A stretch of 64,000 bases of DNA from contig NZ_OZ242344.1 in the NCBI RefSeq assembly GCF_965208485.1, positions 3,286,001-3,350,000 of the forward strand, read 5' to 3'. The first letter of the stretch is position 1; each line of letters starts with the position of its first letter. Made by a program: the position numbers and the translations under genes. This DNA comes from Poriferisodalis sp965208485. GTDB lineage: Bacteria > Actinomycetota > Acidimicrobiia > Acidimicrobiales > Poriferisodalaceae. Below the pieces are notes generated by a model that was not told where the DNA came from, did not search any database, and was given only the letters and a program-made list of their open reading frames with translations. This document shows, piece by piece, positions 16,785 to 24,326 of the stretch.

Positions 16785-16991
16785 ATGGGCCAACTCAGCG
16801 AACGGCCGGTGAACATCGATGTCGGCACTGGGTACGAGTTGCCCGAACTCCTCTCGGCGCCGGACCTCATCGAGGTCGAACGCGGAGCGCCGGCGGGTGA
16901 TCTGCTTCGCCGCTGCTGGCATCCGTTTGCGCTTGCGACCGATGCCTCCGACGTTCCCAAGCCGGTGAGAGTGCTGGGGAAGTGCTCCTAG
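16785..16991 (+). pseudogene. Rieske non-haem iron oxygenase, N-terminal fragment cut by an inserted element
   Basis: ATG 16785 opens 68 codons whose later half, RGAPAGDLLRRCWHPFALAT and PKPVRVLGK, is the well-known start of phthalate/vanillate-type Rieske oxygenases (MGELLRRYWHPVALS...PVRVRLLGE). The reading ends in KCS-stop, where the TAG belongs to the CTAG end of the element at 16988. The Rieske cluster and iron-site domains are absent. This gene was truncated by insertion or by a deletion ending at the element. Confidence 0.72.
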
Positions 16992-17087
16992 TGGTGTGTC
17001 GGCAATTTGCACAGGGCCTGCCGAAGCCTGTTTCCGCAGGTCAGCGGGCCGCGACCTGCCCGCAAGAAAACCGCGACACACCACTAG
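16988..17087. mobile_element. Short inverted-repeat element 2 (MITE-like), 100 bp
   Basis: It starts CTAGTGGTGTGTCG and its reverse-complemented end is identical for 14 bases. The interior holds CCGCAGGTCAGCGGG, sharing the GCAGGTCAG core with the elements at 22167 and 26915 (reverse). It is non-coding. It truncates the Rieske gene and supplies its stop codon. Confidence 0.78.
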
Positions 17088-17160
17088 TGCCGTGTCAAGC
17101 AACCTTCGCTGTGGCGGGGATCGCTGGAGGGCCTGTTCGCAGGCGAAGCGACGGCGCTAG
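17084..17160. repeat. Possible second CTAG-bounded element abutting element 2, 77 bp
   Basis: The CTAG at 17084-17087 is also the left end of a 77-bp segment that finishes with CTAG at 17157-17160. Its ends, CTAGTGCCGT and (reverse complement) CTAGCGCCGT, match in 9 of 10 bases. It lacks the GCAGGTCAG core, so membership of the family is uncertain. Confidence 0.35.
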
Positions 17161-17232
17161 CGGCGGGAGCGGCTGAGAGTGAGGGGAGTAAGGTCAGCGG
17201 GCTATGGGACCGCAGCAGACGAGGTGTCGACC

Positions 17233-18621
17233 ATGACGGACAGCGCTGACCGCAGGCCGCTGGACGGCGTCCGAGTCTTCGAGATCAGCATCGCGGTAGC
17301 GGCGCCGTGCTGCGGCAAGATCCTGGCCCACCATGGTGCCGAGGTGTCCAAGGTGGAGGCCCGCAGCTATCCCGACGTGGCTCGGGCCTTCGGCTCTGCA
17401 TGGGCGCGAGATCCCGAGCTGGCCGATGTGTTCTGTGACACGAGCCCGTATGTGCCCGAGATGTCCTGCGGCAAGCGATCGGTGGGCTTCGAGCTGAAGC
17501 AGCCCGGCGGGCTGGAGGCCGCCAAGCGCTTGCTGGCGACCTGCGACGTGTTCCTCACCAATTTCGCTGCGCCGGGCATCGCCGAACTGGGTCTCGACTA
17601 CGAGTCTGTCGCCGAGCTCCGGCCCGACATCATCTATGCCGGCATGACGGGCTTCGGCGTCGATCCCGACAAGCCGTACTACCCCTTCCGGGCTTTCGGA
17701 CCCAACCAGGCGCCGCTGGTGGGCTGGGACGCCCTCACCGGGTTCCCGCACGAAGAGCCTGCGGGCATTCCCTCCATCGCTCCGCCCGACTACATGGGCG
17801 GCCTCCATGCCACGATGGCGATTCTCAGCGCACTGCACGAGCGTGAGCAGACCGGCGAGGGACGCTTCATCGACATCAGCCAGCTCGAGACGACGGTGTC
17901 ATTCCTCGGCCCGTACTTGGTGGGTCAAGACTTGGGCGTGCCAGAGCCGTTCCGCAACGGCAACCGTGTGCCGTGGTCGGCGCCCGCAGGCATCTATCCC
18001 TGCGCAGGCGGCGACCGGTGGGTGGCCGTGGAGGTGCAGAGCGACGAGGAGTGGCAGTCGCTCGCAGCGCTGCCCGAATGGCGGAGCATCGGGGCGCACG
18101 GCGCCAGCCATATGGCTGCGTTGTCGACCTATCCGCACGAGACGCTGGCTGATCGCATCGCCAACCACGACGCCATCGATGCGGAGCTGTCGGCATGGAC
18201 GGCGCGTCGCAGCCCGCAGCAGGCGGCTGCCGAGTTGCAGGCACTGGGCATCGCGGCCTACGAGGTGCTGGATCACACCGGGGTTCTCGTCGATCCGCAG
18301 GTGCATGACCGCCGGCCGTACTCGATCGTCCCGTGCCCCCGCCTCGGCAGGGACCTGTTCGTGCGAGACCCGCTGCGGATGAGCGAGACGCCGCCGTTCG
18401 TGACACGAGCGGGTCCGAACATGGGCGGCGACACTACGGAGGTCATGGCCGAGCTGGGCTATGCCGATGACGAGGTGTCCCAGATGATCGAAGCGGGCGA
18501 CGTGTTCACTGATTCGCGGCCTGAGCTCGTGCTGGAGCGGCCATTCGACCGCTGGTACGAGTCGGTGGGCATCGCCGAGTTCTACGACGCCGAGGGCAAC
18601 GTCACGGGCGGTGGGCAATGA
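17233..18621 (+). CDS. Class III (CaiB/BaiF-type) CoA-transferase
   Basis: A 462-residue family III CoA-transferase, longer than the 400-residue norm because of insertions. Features: PLDGVRVFEISIAVAAPCCG, ILAHHGAEVSKVEA, CGKRSVGFELKQPGGLEAAK, FLTNFAAPGIAELGLDYESV, a PDYMGGLHATMAILSALHER helix with the active-site region, and RFIDISQLETTVSFLGP. ATG 17233 is chosen over upstream in-frame starts because it precedes the domain directly. Its stop overlaps the next CoA-transferase gene by four bases (ATGA), so the two form an operon and perhaps a heteromer. Two CaiB domains in tandem recall the fused DddD enzyme, but here they are separate proteins. Substrate unknown. Confidence 0.93.
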   Translation: MTDSADRRPLDGVRVFEISIAVAAPCCGKILAHHGAEVSKVEARSYPDVARAFGSAWARDPELADVFCDTSPYVPEMSCGKRSVGFELKQPGGLEAAKRLLATCDVFLTNFAAPGIAELGLDYESVAELRPDIIYAGMTGFGVDPDKPYYPFRAFGPNQAPLVGWDALTGFPHEEPAGIPSIAPPDYMGGLHATMAILSALHEREQTGEGRFIDISQLETTVSFLGPYLVGQDLGVPEPFRNGNRVPWSAPAGIYPCAGGDRWVAVEVQSDEEWQSLAALPEWRSIGAHGASHMAALSTYPHETLADRIANHDAIDAELSAWTARRSPQQAAAELQALGIAAYEVLDHTGVLVDPQVHDRRPYSIVPCPRLGRDLFVRDPLRMSETPPFVTRAGPNMGGDTTEVMAELGYADDEVSQMIEAGDVFTDSRPELVLERPFDRWYESVGIAEFYDAEGNVTGGGQ

Positions 18622-20033
18622 GCGCCGAACAAGCCGCCGGACAACGGCGGGGCCCCTGGACGGGCACCCGGGTTCTCGACCTGACGGGCCTGTCGGGCGC
18701 CTACGGCACGCGGGTGTGGGCAGCGCTCGGTGCCGATGTCATCTGCGTGGAGCCACCCCAGGGCAACCCTGTGCGGACGATGCCCCCGCTGGCCCCCGGG
18801 CACAGCGGCTCCGAAGCCAGCCTGTGGTGGGCGTACTACGCAGCTTCCAAACGCAGCGTGGTGCTGGATCTCGCCGACGCTGACGATGTCGCCGCGCTCA
18901 TGAAGCTCATCGATTCCGCAGATGTCGTGCTCGACGACGCACCTCCGGCCATCCAGGAGACCTACCCGTGGCTGGCAGACAGCGACGAAGGCAGCCTCGG
19001 AGTGGCTGGAATCGTCGAGCGATTCCCCCACTTGATCTGGACGTCGATCACGCCGTTCGGCATGACCGGCCCGCGGCGTGCCTGGCAATCTTCGAACCTG
19101 GTCGGCTGGGCCTCGTGCGGGCTGGCGTCCACGGTCGGTTTCCCCCACGGCCCGCCATTGACGCCAGGTGGCGAGATCGGCGTGCTGATGCACGGGGCGT
19201 CGCTGTACGGCGTGATCGGATCGATGCTCGCGCTGCGAGCCCGCGATCAGGCCTCGGCGAATGGCGGGCGGGCGCTCGGACAGACGGTCGATCTGTCGCT
19301 GCAGGACTTCGGGCTCTGGCTGTCTCCCGAGACTGGCGTGCCGCTGTACTTGGACGATCAGGTGCCGAGGCCTCGGGCCGGCAACCGGCGGCCGATCACC
19401 AGCCCCATGGGCATGTACCCGGCGTCCGACGGCTACGTGGCGATGATCGCCATCCAGCCCACCCACTGGAACGCCGTTGCCCAGTGGGTGCACGAGTTCA
19501 CCGGCAATGAGGGCATTCTCGACGAGATCTTCGTCGACATCGTGGTGCGGCGCGAGGCGCTCGAAGCGGTCGACGCCTGGATCGAGGAGCTGACGACCCA
19601 GTTCACCAAGCAGGAATTGTTCGTCGAAGGCCAGCGTCGGCGGATCCCGATCACCCCGGTGAACACGGTCGGCGACCTGCGCACTGACCCTCATCTGGAG
19701 GCGGTCGGATGGTGGCGGACCGAGGAACACCCCGAACTGGGCAGCTACACCGTGCCCGGTTCCCCGTTCAACACCGACGGCGACTGGTGGGCCTGGGATC
19801 GCGCGCCGATGCTGGGCGAGCACACCGACGAAGTCCTCGGCGAGTTGGGCCAGCGGCTGATTCGGCGCCCTCAGGCGGGCGGGTCGAGCAGCGGCGGGCC
19901 GGCAGCGGTGACCGAGACGGGGTCGCCCACTGAGAGCACGGTGCCTTCGGGATCGATGGTGCACGCGATGCCGAACATGGCGTTGCCCTCCAGCATCCCT
20001 CGCATGCCCGGCGAGAATCCTTCGGCGCTGTAG
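18618..20033 (+). CDS. Class III (CaiB/BaiF-type) CoA-transferase with overlapping 3' end
   Basis: A 471-residue reading frame coupled by ATGA to the upstream paralogue. It has WTGTRVLDLTGLSGAYGTRV, ALGADVICVEPPQGNP, WWAYYAASKRSVVLDLAD, SITPFGMTGPRRAWQSSNLV, GQTVDLSLQDFGLWLSPE and RAPMLGEHTDEVLGELG. The family domain ends near residue 415; the last 55 residues are Ser/Pro-rich and are antisense to the MOSC gene, which overlaps by 163 bases. The native stop seems to have been lost when the two genes were brought together. It probably acts with the preceding subunit on an unknown acyl-CoA. Confidence 0.9.
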   Translation: MSAEQAAGQRRGPWTGTRVLDLTGLSGAYGTRVWAALGADVICVEPPQGNPVRTMPPLAPGHSGSEASLWWAYYAASKRSVVLDLADADDVAALMKLIDSADVVLDDAPPAIQETYPWLADSDEGSLGVAGIVERFPHLIWTSITPFGMTGPRRAWQSSNLVGWASCGLASTVGFPHGPPLTPGGEIGVLMHGASLYGVIGSMLALRARDQASANGGRALGQTVDLSLQDFGLWLSPETGVPLYLDDQVPRPRAGNRRPITSPMGMYPASDGYVAMIAIQPTHWNAVAQWVHEFTGNEGILDEIFVDIVVRREALEAVDAWIEELTTQFTKQELFVEGQRRRIPITPVNTVGDLRTDPHLEAVGWWRTEEHPELGSYTVPGSPFNTDGDWWAWDRAPMLGEHTDEVLGELGQRLIRRPQAGGSSSGGPAAVTETGSPTESTVPSGSMVHAMPNMALPSSIPRMPGENPSAL

Positions 20034-20767
20034 CACCAGCGGTGCTCGCGCAACACCAAGGCGGGCTCACGGTGGCGTTCGCCCGTGTCCTGGTCGATCT
20101 GGGGGACGGCGCAGCGGGGCCACGCCACCCGGGCGGCCAGCTGGGCTGGGCCGATCGAGAACTCCGCCCAGGTGTCCTCGGACCACGGCTGGTCATTGGT
20201 GACGATCAGGTTCGCACGGAAGCGCTCGATGCCGAAGGGTTCCGTCGCCCGTGCGACGAGATCGTCGAGGGAGGCGGTGTTGACGACCAGCACGGGCGCG
20301 GCGTCGGCAAAGCCGGCGAGACGTCCCCGAAACAGTCGCATCGGCCGGGAGGACTCCGGGGTCAACGCCGCGAGCCTCGCCGGGAAGCCGAGCACCTCGC
20401 TGAAGAACTCGGCGGCCTCGTCGCCGGCATCTGCACACGCGACTTCATCGCCGATGAGTCCATGCACCGTGATGTCGTTCGTGTCGGGACGCTTCACGTC
20501 GATCGTGCCGACTTCGGGTGCGCTGACGGTCAGGCCGCCGTTGATCGGCTCCGGCGCGACCGTGGCGAGGGCGGCATTTCGACGCTGAGTGACCGCCTCG
20601 CCGAGTGCGCTGTCTTCCTGGGGATCCGTGACTACCTGCCAGGCACGGTCACCCTCGAGCCCGGTTGCTGACACCACGACCGAGTCGAGCTCGACGCGGC
20701 GGCAGCCCTTGATGGGATGGATGGCGATACCGGTGAGCGATCCGCCGTCGTGGCTCTCCGTGGTCAT
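19871..20767 (-). CDS. MOSC-domain protein (mARC/YcbX-like molybdenum cofactor sulfurase C-terminal fold)
   Basis: A 298-residue protein with an N-terminal MOSC_N barrel (GIAIHPIKGCRRVELDSVVV, GLEGDRAWQVV) and a C-terminal MOSC domain (FRANLIVTNDQPWSEDTW, VAWPRCAVPQIDQDTGERH). The conserved cysteine is in PRCAVP, the ligand or sulfur-transfer residue of the family. Relatives bind Moco and reduce N-hydroxylated compounds or handle sulfur. A TAGGGT box lies 6 bases before ATG 20767, giving a leaderless transcript. It converges on the CoA-transferase operon with a 163-base overlap. The only other molybdenum gene in view is the orphan dehydrogenase subunit at 10296. Confidence 0.9.
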   Translation of the reverse strand: MTTESHDGGSLTGIAIHPIKGCRRVELDSVVVSATGLEGDRAWQVVTDPQEDSALGEAVTQRRNAALATVAPEPINGGLTVSAPEVGTIDVKRPDTNDITVHGLIGDEVACADAGDEAAEFFSEVLGFPARLAALTPESSRPMRLFRGRLAGFADAAPVLVVNTASLDDLVARATEPFGIERFRANLIVTNDQPWSEDTWAEFSIGPAQLAARVAWPRCAVPQIDQDTGERHREPALVLREHRWCYSAEGFSPGMRGMLEGNAMFGIACTIDPEGTVLSVGDPVSVTAAGPPLLDPPA

Positions 20768-20773
20768 GGTCAG

Positions 20774-20779
20774 ACCCTA
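20774..20779 (-). promoter_or_regulatory. -10 box TAGGGT for a leaderless MOSC gene
   Basis: TAGGGT on the minus strand is followed by CTGACC and the ATG at 20767. A six-base gap puts the transcription start on the start codon. Confidence 0.5.
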
Positions 20780-20845
20780 GGCTCGCCGCGCACCGCTGTC
20801 TTGGAGCCGCGGCGGCTTGGCTGACGTGGGGAGGGGCCAGCAGGC

Positions 20846-22171
20846 ATGTCACGTCAGGGATTCGAAGCTCGCCACCGTCCCAAGATCGGCGCGGAAAGAG
20901 CCGAACCGCCCCAGTGGCTCCTCGATCACACCGATCTCAACATGCACGCGCTCGGACCCGGCCCCGACCTGGAGGCCATGTGGGTGGCGGCGGGACTTGA
21001 ACTGCCCAACCGCTCCGCCATGCGCAGATTCCGGCTGGAGCGCGTGCGCGAGCAGTTGCGGGACGCAGGCTGCGACGCGGCACTGCTGTATGACCCGCTC
21101 AATGTCCGGTATGTCACCGACACCACGAACATGTCGCTGTGGACCATGCACAACGCTGTCCGCTATGCGTTCGTGGCCGCCGAGGGGCCTGTTGTGGTGT
21201 TCGAGTTCTCCGACGGGGAGTTCCTCGATGCCCACTCCGAGACGGTGGACGAGATCCGCCCGGGACTGTCGTACATCTACTTCAAGGCCGGGCCGCGCTC
21301 GGGAGAGATCGCCGACCGCTGGGCGACCGAGATTGCGGCGCTGGTGGACGAGCACAGCGGGGGAGGGCGACGCCTCGCAGTCGATCAGCTCGAACTGCGC
21401 GGGGTCCGGGCTTTGGAGCGCCGCGGCATCGAGCTGGTCAGTGCCGGCGAGATGATGGAGCAGGCCCGCGCGATCAAGGGTCCCGACGACATCCGGGCGA
21501 TGCGGTGCGCCGTGCATGCCTGCGAGGCGGCCGTCGGCGACATGGCCGCCGTCTTCGAGCCCGGTGTGAGCGAGCTGGATCTGTGGGCCGAGCTGTGGGC
21601 CGGGAGCCTGCGGCGCTACGGCGAGTGGATCGAGACCAGGCTGCTGTCGTCGGGACCGCGGACGAACCCGTGGTACCACGAGGCCAGCAGCCGCCGGGTG
21701 CAGGCAGGCGAACTGATGGGTTTCGACACGGACCTGATCGGCGCGTACGGCATGTGCGTGGACCTGTCACGGACATGGCTCTGCGGCGGCGGCAGACCCA
21801 GTGGTGCCCAGCACGACGCGTGGTCGCTCGCACTCGAACAGATCCAGCGCAACACCGAGTTGCACCGCCCCGGGGCGACACTGCGGGAGATCACCGACAA
21901 GGCGTGGTACCCCGACCCCGAGCACTACCGTGGCTACACGGTCATCTCCCACGGCGTGGGGCTGTGCGACGAATACCCGGCCGTCTACCACCGGCACAAG
22001 TGGGACGCAGGGGGTTACGACGGGGTTCTGGAGCCCGGAATGGTGATGTGCGTGGAGGCGTTCATCGGGCCGAGATCCGGCGGCGAGGGCGTGAAGCTGG
22101 AAGAGCAGGTGCTGATCACCGAGACCGGCAACGAGGTGCTGACGAGCCTGCAGCTCTGGCTGGTCTCCTAG
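20846..22171 (+). CDS. dddP: M24-fold protein, probable DMSP lyase DddP
   Basis: A 441-residue M24 (creatinase/aminopeptidase P fold) protein. Its N-domain carries MRRFRLERVREQL, LLYDPLNVRYVTDTTNMSLW and its C-domain WIETRLLSSGPRTNPWYHE, FDTDLIGAYGMCVD and HGVGLCDEYP, phrases I associate with DddP, which cleaves dimethylsulfoniopropionate to DMS and acrylate. The residues reported for DddP iron binding appear at D294, D296, D306, H369, E404 and E419, with the proposed nucleophile at D375 and Tyr at 364. Spacings match my recollection of the characterised enzyme (H to E is 35, E to E is 15). A plain M24 peptidase is the alternative. GGGGAGGGG precedes the start. The stop codon TAG lies in the CTAG end of the element at 22167, so the last residues may be altered. 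CoA-transferases upstream could act on acrylate, but this is inference. Confidence 0.72.
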   Translation: MSRQGFEARHRPKIGAERAEPPQWLLDHTDLNMHALGPGPDLEAMWVAAGLELPNRSAMRRFRLERVREQLRDAGCDAALLYDPLNVRYVTDTTNMSLWTMHNAVRYAFVAAEGPVVVFEFSDGEFLDAHSETVDEIRPGLSYIYFKAGPRSGEIADRWATEIAALVDEHSGGGRRLAVDQLELRGVRALERRGIELVSAGEMMEQARAIKGPDDIRAMRCAVHACEAAVGDMAAVFEPGVSELDLWAELWAGSLRRYGEWIETRLLSSGPRTNPWYHEASSRRVQAGELMGFDTDLIGAYGMCVDLSRTWLCGGGRPSGAQHDAWSLALEQIQRNTELHRPGATLREITDKAWYPDPEHYRGYTVISHGVGLCDEYPAVYHRHKWDAGGYDGVLEPGMVMCVEAFIGPRSGGEGVKLEEQVLITETGNEVLTSLQLWLVS

Positions 22172-22274
22172 GAGGGTGGTCGGAAAGCCGCTGTTTCGGC
22201 GTTTGTCAGATGCAGACCCGCAGGTCAGGGACTTGCTGTGTCGGCAAGATCCCATTTCCGACCATCCTCCTAGG
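22167..22274. mobile_element. Short inverted-repeat element 3 (MITE-like), 108 bp
   Basis: Terminal repeats of 20 bases: CCTAGGAGGGTGGTCGGAAA at the left and, reverse complemented, CCTAGGAGGATGGTCGGAAA at the right, one mismatch. The interior has CAGATGCAGACCCGCAGGTC, nearly identical to the reverse complement of the interior of the element at 26915. It is non-coding, and it supplies the stop codon of the DddP-like gene. Confidence 0.85.
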
Positions 22275-22309
22275 CCGAGCGATTGCGGCGGCCCGGATTC
22301 TCGGGATCG

Positions 22310-22687
22310 TCAGGAGGACTTGGCCAACGCCCTCAGCCCGTCCAGGAAGTCTTGGGGGAGCGACGACGGCAGGTCGGGGAACGTTTCCTCGTCCTCGAAC
22401 TGGGGCGGGATCTGGCTTCTGTCAAAGTCGGGTGGGAGCAGATCTTCGTACAGGGCTGGGTCGGGCTTGTAGATGCCGAACACGCCGTCGCGGTCGTACG
22501 CGACACCTACGCCGGCGAGGTAGGACTCGAGATGCGCTTGCTTCGCCGCTCGAATCAGGGAGCGCTCTACGCTCGCTGTGAATTCAGGACCCGAGAATCG
22601 CAGACGGCCGTTGGCGCTCGCGCCATTCTGTTGATCACAGACATCAGCCGTTTCGATGCGTTCAGGCAAGGCCACCGCTCCGTTCAA
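22310..22687 (-). CDS. Unknown partner of a zeta-toxin-like ATPase
   Basis: A 125-residue protein whose start overlaps the upstream kinase gene by 26 bases. The middle, FTASVERSLIRAAKQAHLES followed by GVAYDRDGVFGIYKPD, resembles the small helix-strand proteins often paired with single-domain zeta-type kinases. The C-terminal half is acidic and Pro-rich (LLPPDFDRSQIPPQFEDEE). The upstream N-terminal 30 residues may not be translated if a later start is used. It could be an antitoxin or substrate partner; no experimentally known function. Confidence 0.6.
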   Translation of the reverse strand: MNGAVALPERIETADVCDQQNGASANGRLRFSGPEFTASVERSLIRAAKQAHLESYLAGVGVAYDRDGVFGIYKPDPALYEDLLPPDFDRSQIPPQFEDEETFPDLPSSLPQDFLDGLRALAKSS

Positions 22688-23186
22688 TCATCTGTGGTTT
22701 CTCCCCTCGGCTGTCCCACAACTCCCACACGTCGACCGTATGCCTGTACAGGTGCCAGAAGTGCTCCAAGCCCGCATGGTAGCGCCTACGCACCACATCA
22801 TCTGGCACATGGTGTCCACCGAGAGAGACCCTGTGGCGTACGCGAGCAATCGCGCGATCCGCCGACGGCAGGAACAGGAACGTCAGCGCCACATGGTAGC
22901 CGTCGGCGCGCCAGCGTCGGATCCGCCGCAGGTAGCCACGTCCCGACAGGGTGGTCTCGAACGCGAAGTCGCGGCCGTCGCCGGTGAGATGGTCCATCTC
23001 GGTCAGCAGCAACCGGCCGGCCGGCAGGTCGGCGAGCTCGGGTTCGCCGGGGGAGAGCCGCTCAGCAATGACGTCGGCATTCAGGTAGGTCAGCCCTCGG
23101 GCCTCGAGGTCGAGGTGGTCGCGCGCGAACGTCGTCTTGCCGGCGCCGTTGGGTCCGGCGACAATCAGGATCTCCTTGACGCTCAC
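22662..23186 (-). CDS. Zeta-toxin-like P-loop kinase
   Basis: A 174-residue P-loop protein beginning MSVKEILIVAGPNGAGKTTF (Walker A). LTYLNADVIAERLSP follows, and then LPAGRLLLTEMDHLTGDGRDF with FAFETTLSGRGYLRRIRRW, the zeta-type substrate region. Zeta toxins phosphorylate UDP-N-acetylglucosamine, blocking wall synthesis; short chromosomal members like this one are not all toxic. The C-terminus contains RHRVSLGGHHVPDDVVRRRY, the arginine-rich lid common to this subgroup. It is the first gene of a two-gene operon with the 22310 gene. An ATG at 23186 with a short purine run is used. Confidence 0.85.
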   Translation of the reverse strand: MSVKEILIVAGPNGAGKTTFARDHLDLEARGLTYLNADVIAERLSPGEPELADLPAGRLLLTEMDHLTGDGRDFAFETTLSGRGYLRRIRRWRADGYHVALTFLFLPSADRAIARVRHRVSLGGHHVPDDVVRRRYHAGLEHFWHLYRHTVDVWELWDSRGEKPQMIERSGGLA

Positions 23187-23286
23187 GGCAACTCACCGTA
23201 GCGACGGCATCCGAAACCACTGGTCGGGATTTTCTGCCCCGGGGCATCGCCAGGCAGCGAACACTGGAAACCCAGGGCGAACCAGG

Positions 23287-23841
23287 CTGTGTTGCGGCGA
23301 GGGGTGATCCGGTGGGTTGGGGCCTGTGGTGGTGTCGGGCGCGTTTGGCGTGCCGTTTGGGCATTTTGCGTTTGATGACCCGCGGGGTTGGGCTTCCCCC
23401 GGAATCTAGGAGGCATGTTCTCAGAGGAGTAGGGGAGCGATGCCTGAGACAAGAAGAAGGTTCGATCCGGAGTTCCGCGCTGGCGCGGTGAGGATCGTGA
23501 TCGAGACCGGCAAGCCGATCGCGCATGTGGCCCGGGATCTGGGGTTTCATGCGGGGACTTTGGGCAACTGGGTCAAAGCGGAGCGCCGAGCGGCCGGCGA
23601 GGGGGCGCTCGACGCTGACGAGCGTGCCGAGCTGGTGCGGCTGCGGTGCCGCTGCGCTGAGCTGGAGATGGAGCGCGATGTGCTCAAACGATCCGTGGTC
23701 CTGTGGGTGAACGAGGCGACAAAGTGAGCGTGGCGCGCTTTGTGGCCTCCCAGAGGACCGAGCACCGGATCCCCCACGCGGTCGCTTGCCGGGCGCTGGG
23801 GCTGTCCGAGTCGTGGTTCTACCGGTGGCAGGGCGGCCCGC
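23287..23841 (+). mobile_element. IS3-family insertion sequence, left part only
   Basis: The segment contains a complete orfA, the first 37 codons of orfB and a GC/T-rich left flank beginning near tgtgttgcggcgagg at about 23287. The right part (DDE domain and terminal repeat) is absent because the sequence switches into an unrelated gene near 23841. Boundaries are approximate. No target duplication was identifiable. Confidence 0.6.
23440..23727 (+). CDS. IS3-family transposase OrfA
   Basis: A 95-residue helix-turn-helix protein: TRRRFDPEFRAGAVRIVIET, PIAHVARDLGFHAGTLGNWV and a C-terminal leucine zipper (LVRLRCRCAELEMERDVLKR). This is a complete OrfA, which binds the IS ends and joins OrfB by frameshifting. 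A GGAGTAGGGGAGCG ribosome-binding site precedes ATG 23440. Its stop overlaps the orfB start by four bases (GTGA). With orfB truncated it cannot transpose. Confidence 0.9.
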   Translation: MPETRRRFDPEFRAGAVRIVIETGKPIAHVARDLGFHAGTLGNWVKAERRAAGEGALDADERAELVRLRCRCAELEMERDVLKRSVVLWVNEATK

Positions 23842-24269
23842 CGTGCTTCTACGACCGCATGTGGTTCAACGGGTACGCTGACGATGCCGGCCAGTACTTC
23901 GGGCTGGGCATGGCGGTCTGCCCTCATCGGGGGATTCTCGACTGCCACTTCAGCGTCACTTGGGCCGGCGGGCTGCTGCACTGCTTCTGCGCTTCGCGCC
24001 GTGCCCCGGCTGAGCGCATCGAGCTGAGCGTCGGGCCGTTTCGCTTGGAGATTGTCGAGCCGTTGCGGCAGGCTCGCGTGATCCTCGACGACAACGAGAG
24101 CGGCGTGGCGTGCGACTTCATGTTCTCCGCACGCATGTCTGCGATAGCTGCCACGACGCTGGCCGATCGAACCGAGCGGGGTGATGCGCTGTTCATGCTG
24201 ATGCTGAACCGCCACGGGCGCCACGCGCTCGACTGGCAGGCGCTCGACGAGGTCGCCGTCCGAATCTGA
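23724..24269 (+). pseudogene. Chimera: IS3 orfB start fused to the C-terminal half of a hydroxyneurosporene-synthase-like gene
   Basis: GTG 23724 opens an OrfB beginning (SVARFVASQRTEHRIPHAVA, LGLSESWFYRWQGG). Near codon 38 the sequence becomes CFYDRMWFNGYADDAGQYFG, GMAVCPHRGILDCHFSV, LHCFCASRRAPAERIELSVG and ILDDNESGVACDFMF. I recognise this as the CrtC/lipocalin-like family widespread in actinobacteria (DUF7064/7065-type). The frame is open through the junction and ends at 24269. Native proteins of that family are about 330-380 residues, so both ends are missing. A fusion protein of 181 residues is possible but most likely inactive. The family's N-terminal motif appears as a scrap at 2340-2444. 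Confidence 0.6.
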
Positions 24270-24326
24270 GCTCTGGCCGGTCAGGACTCGTCGAGGGCCG
24301 GCCGGGTGCTGCTGAGCGCAGCGGTC

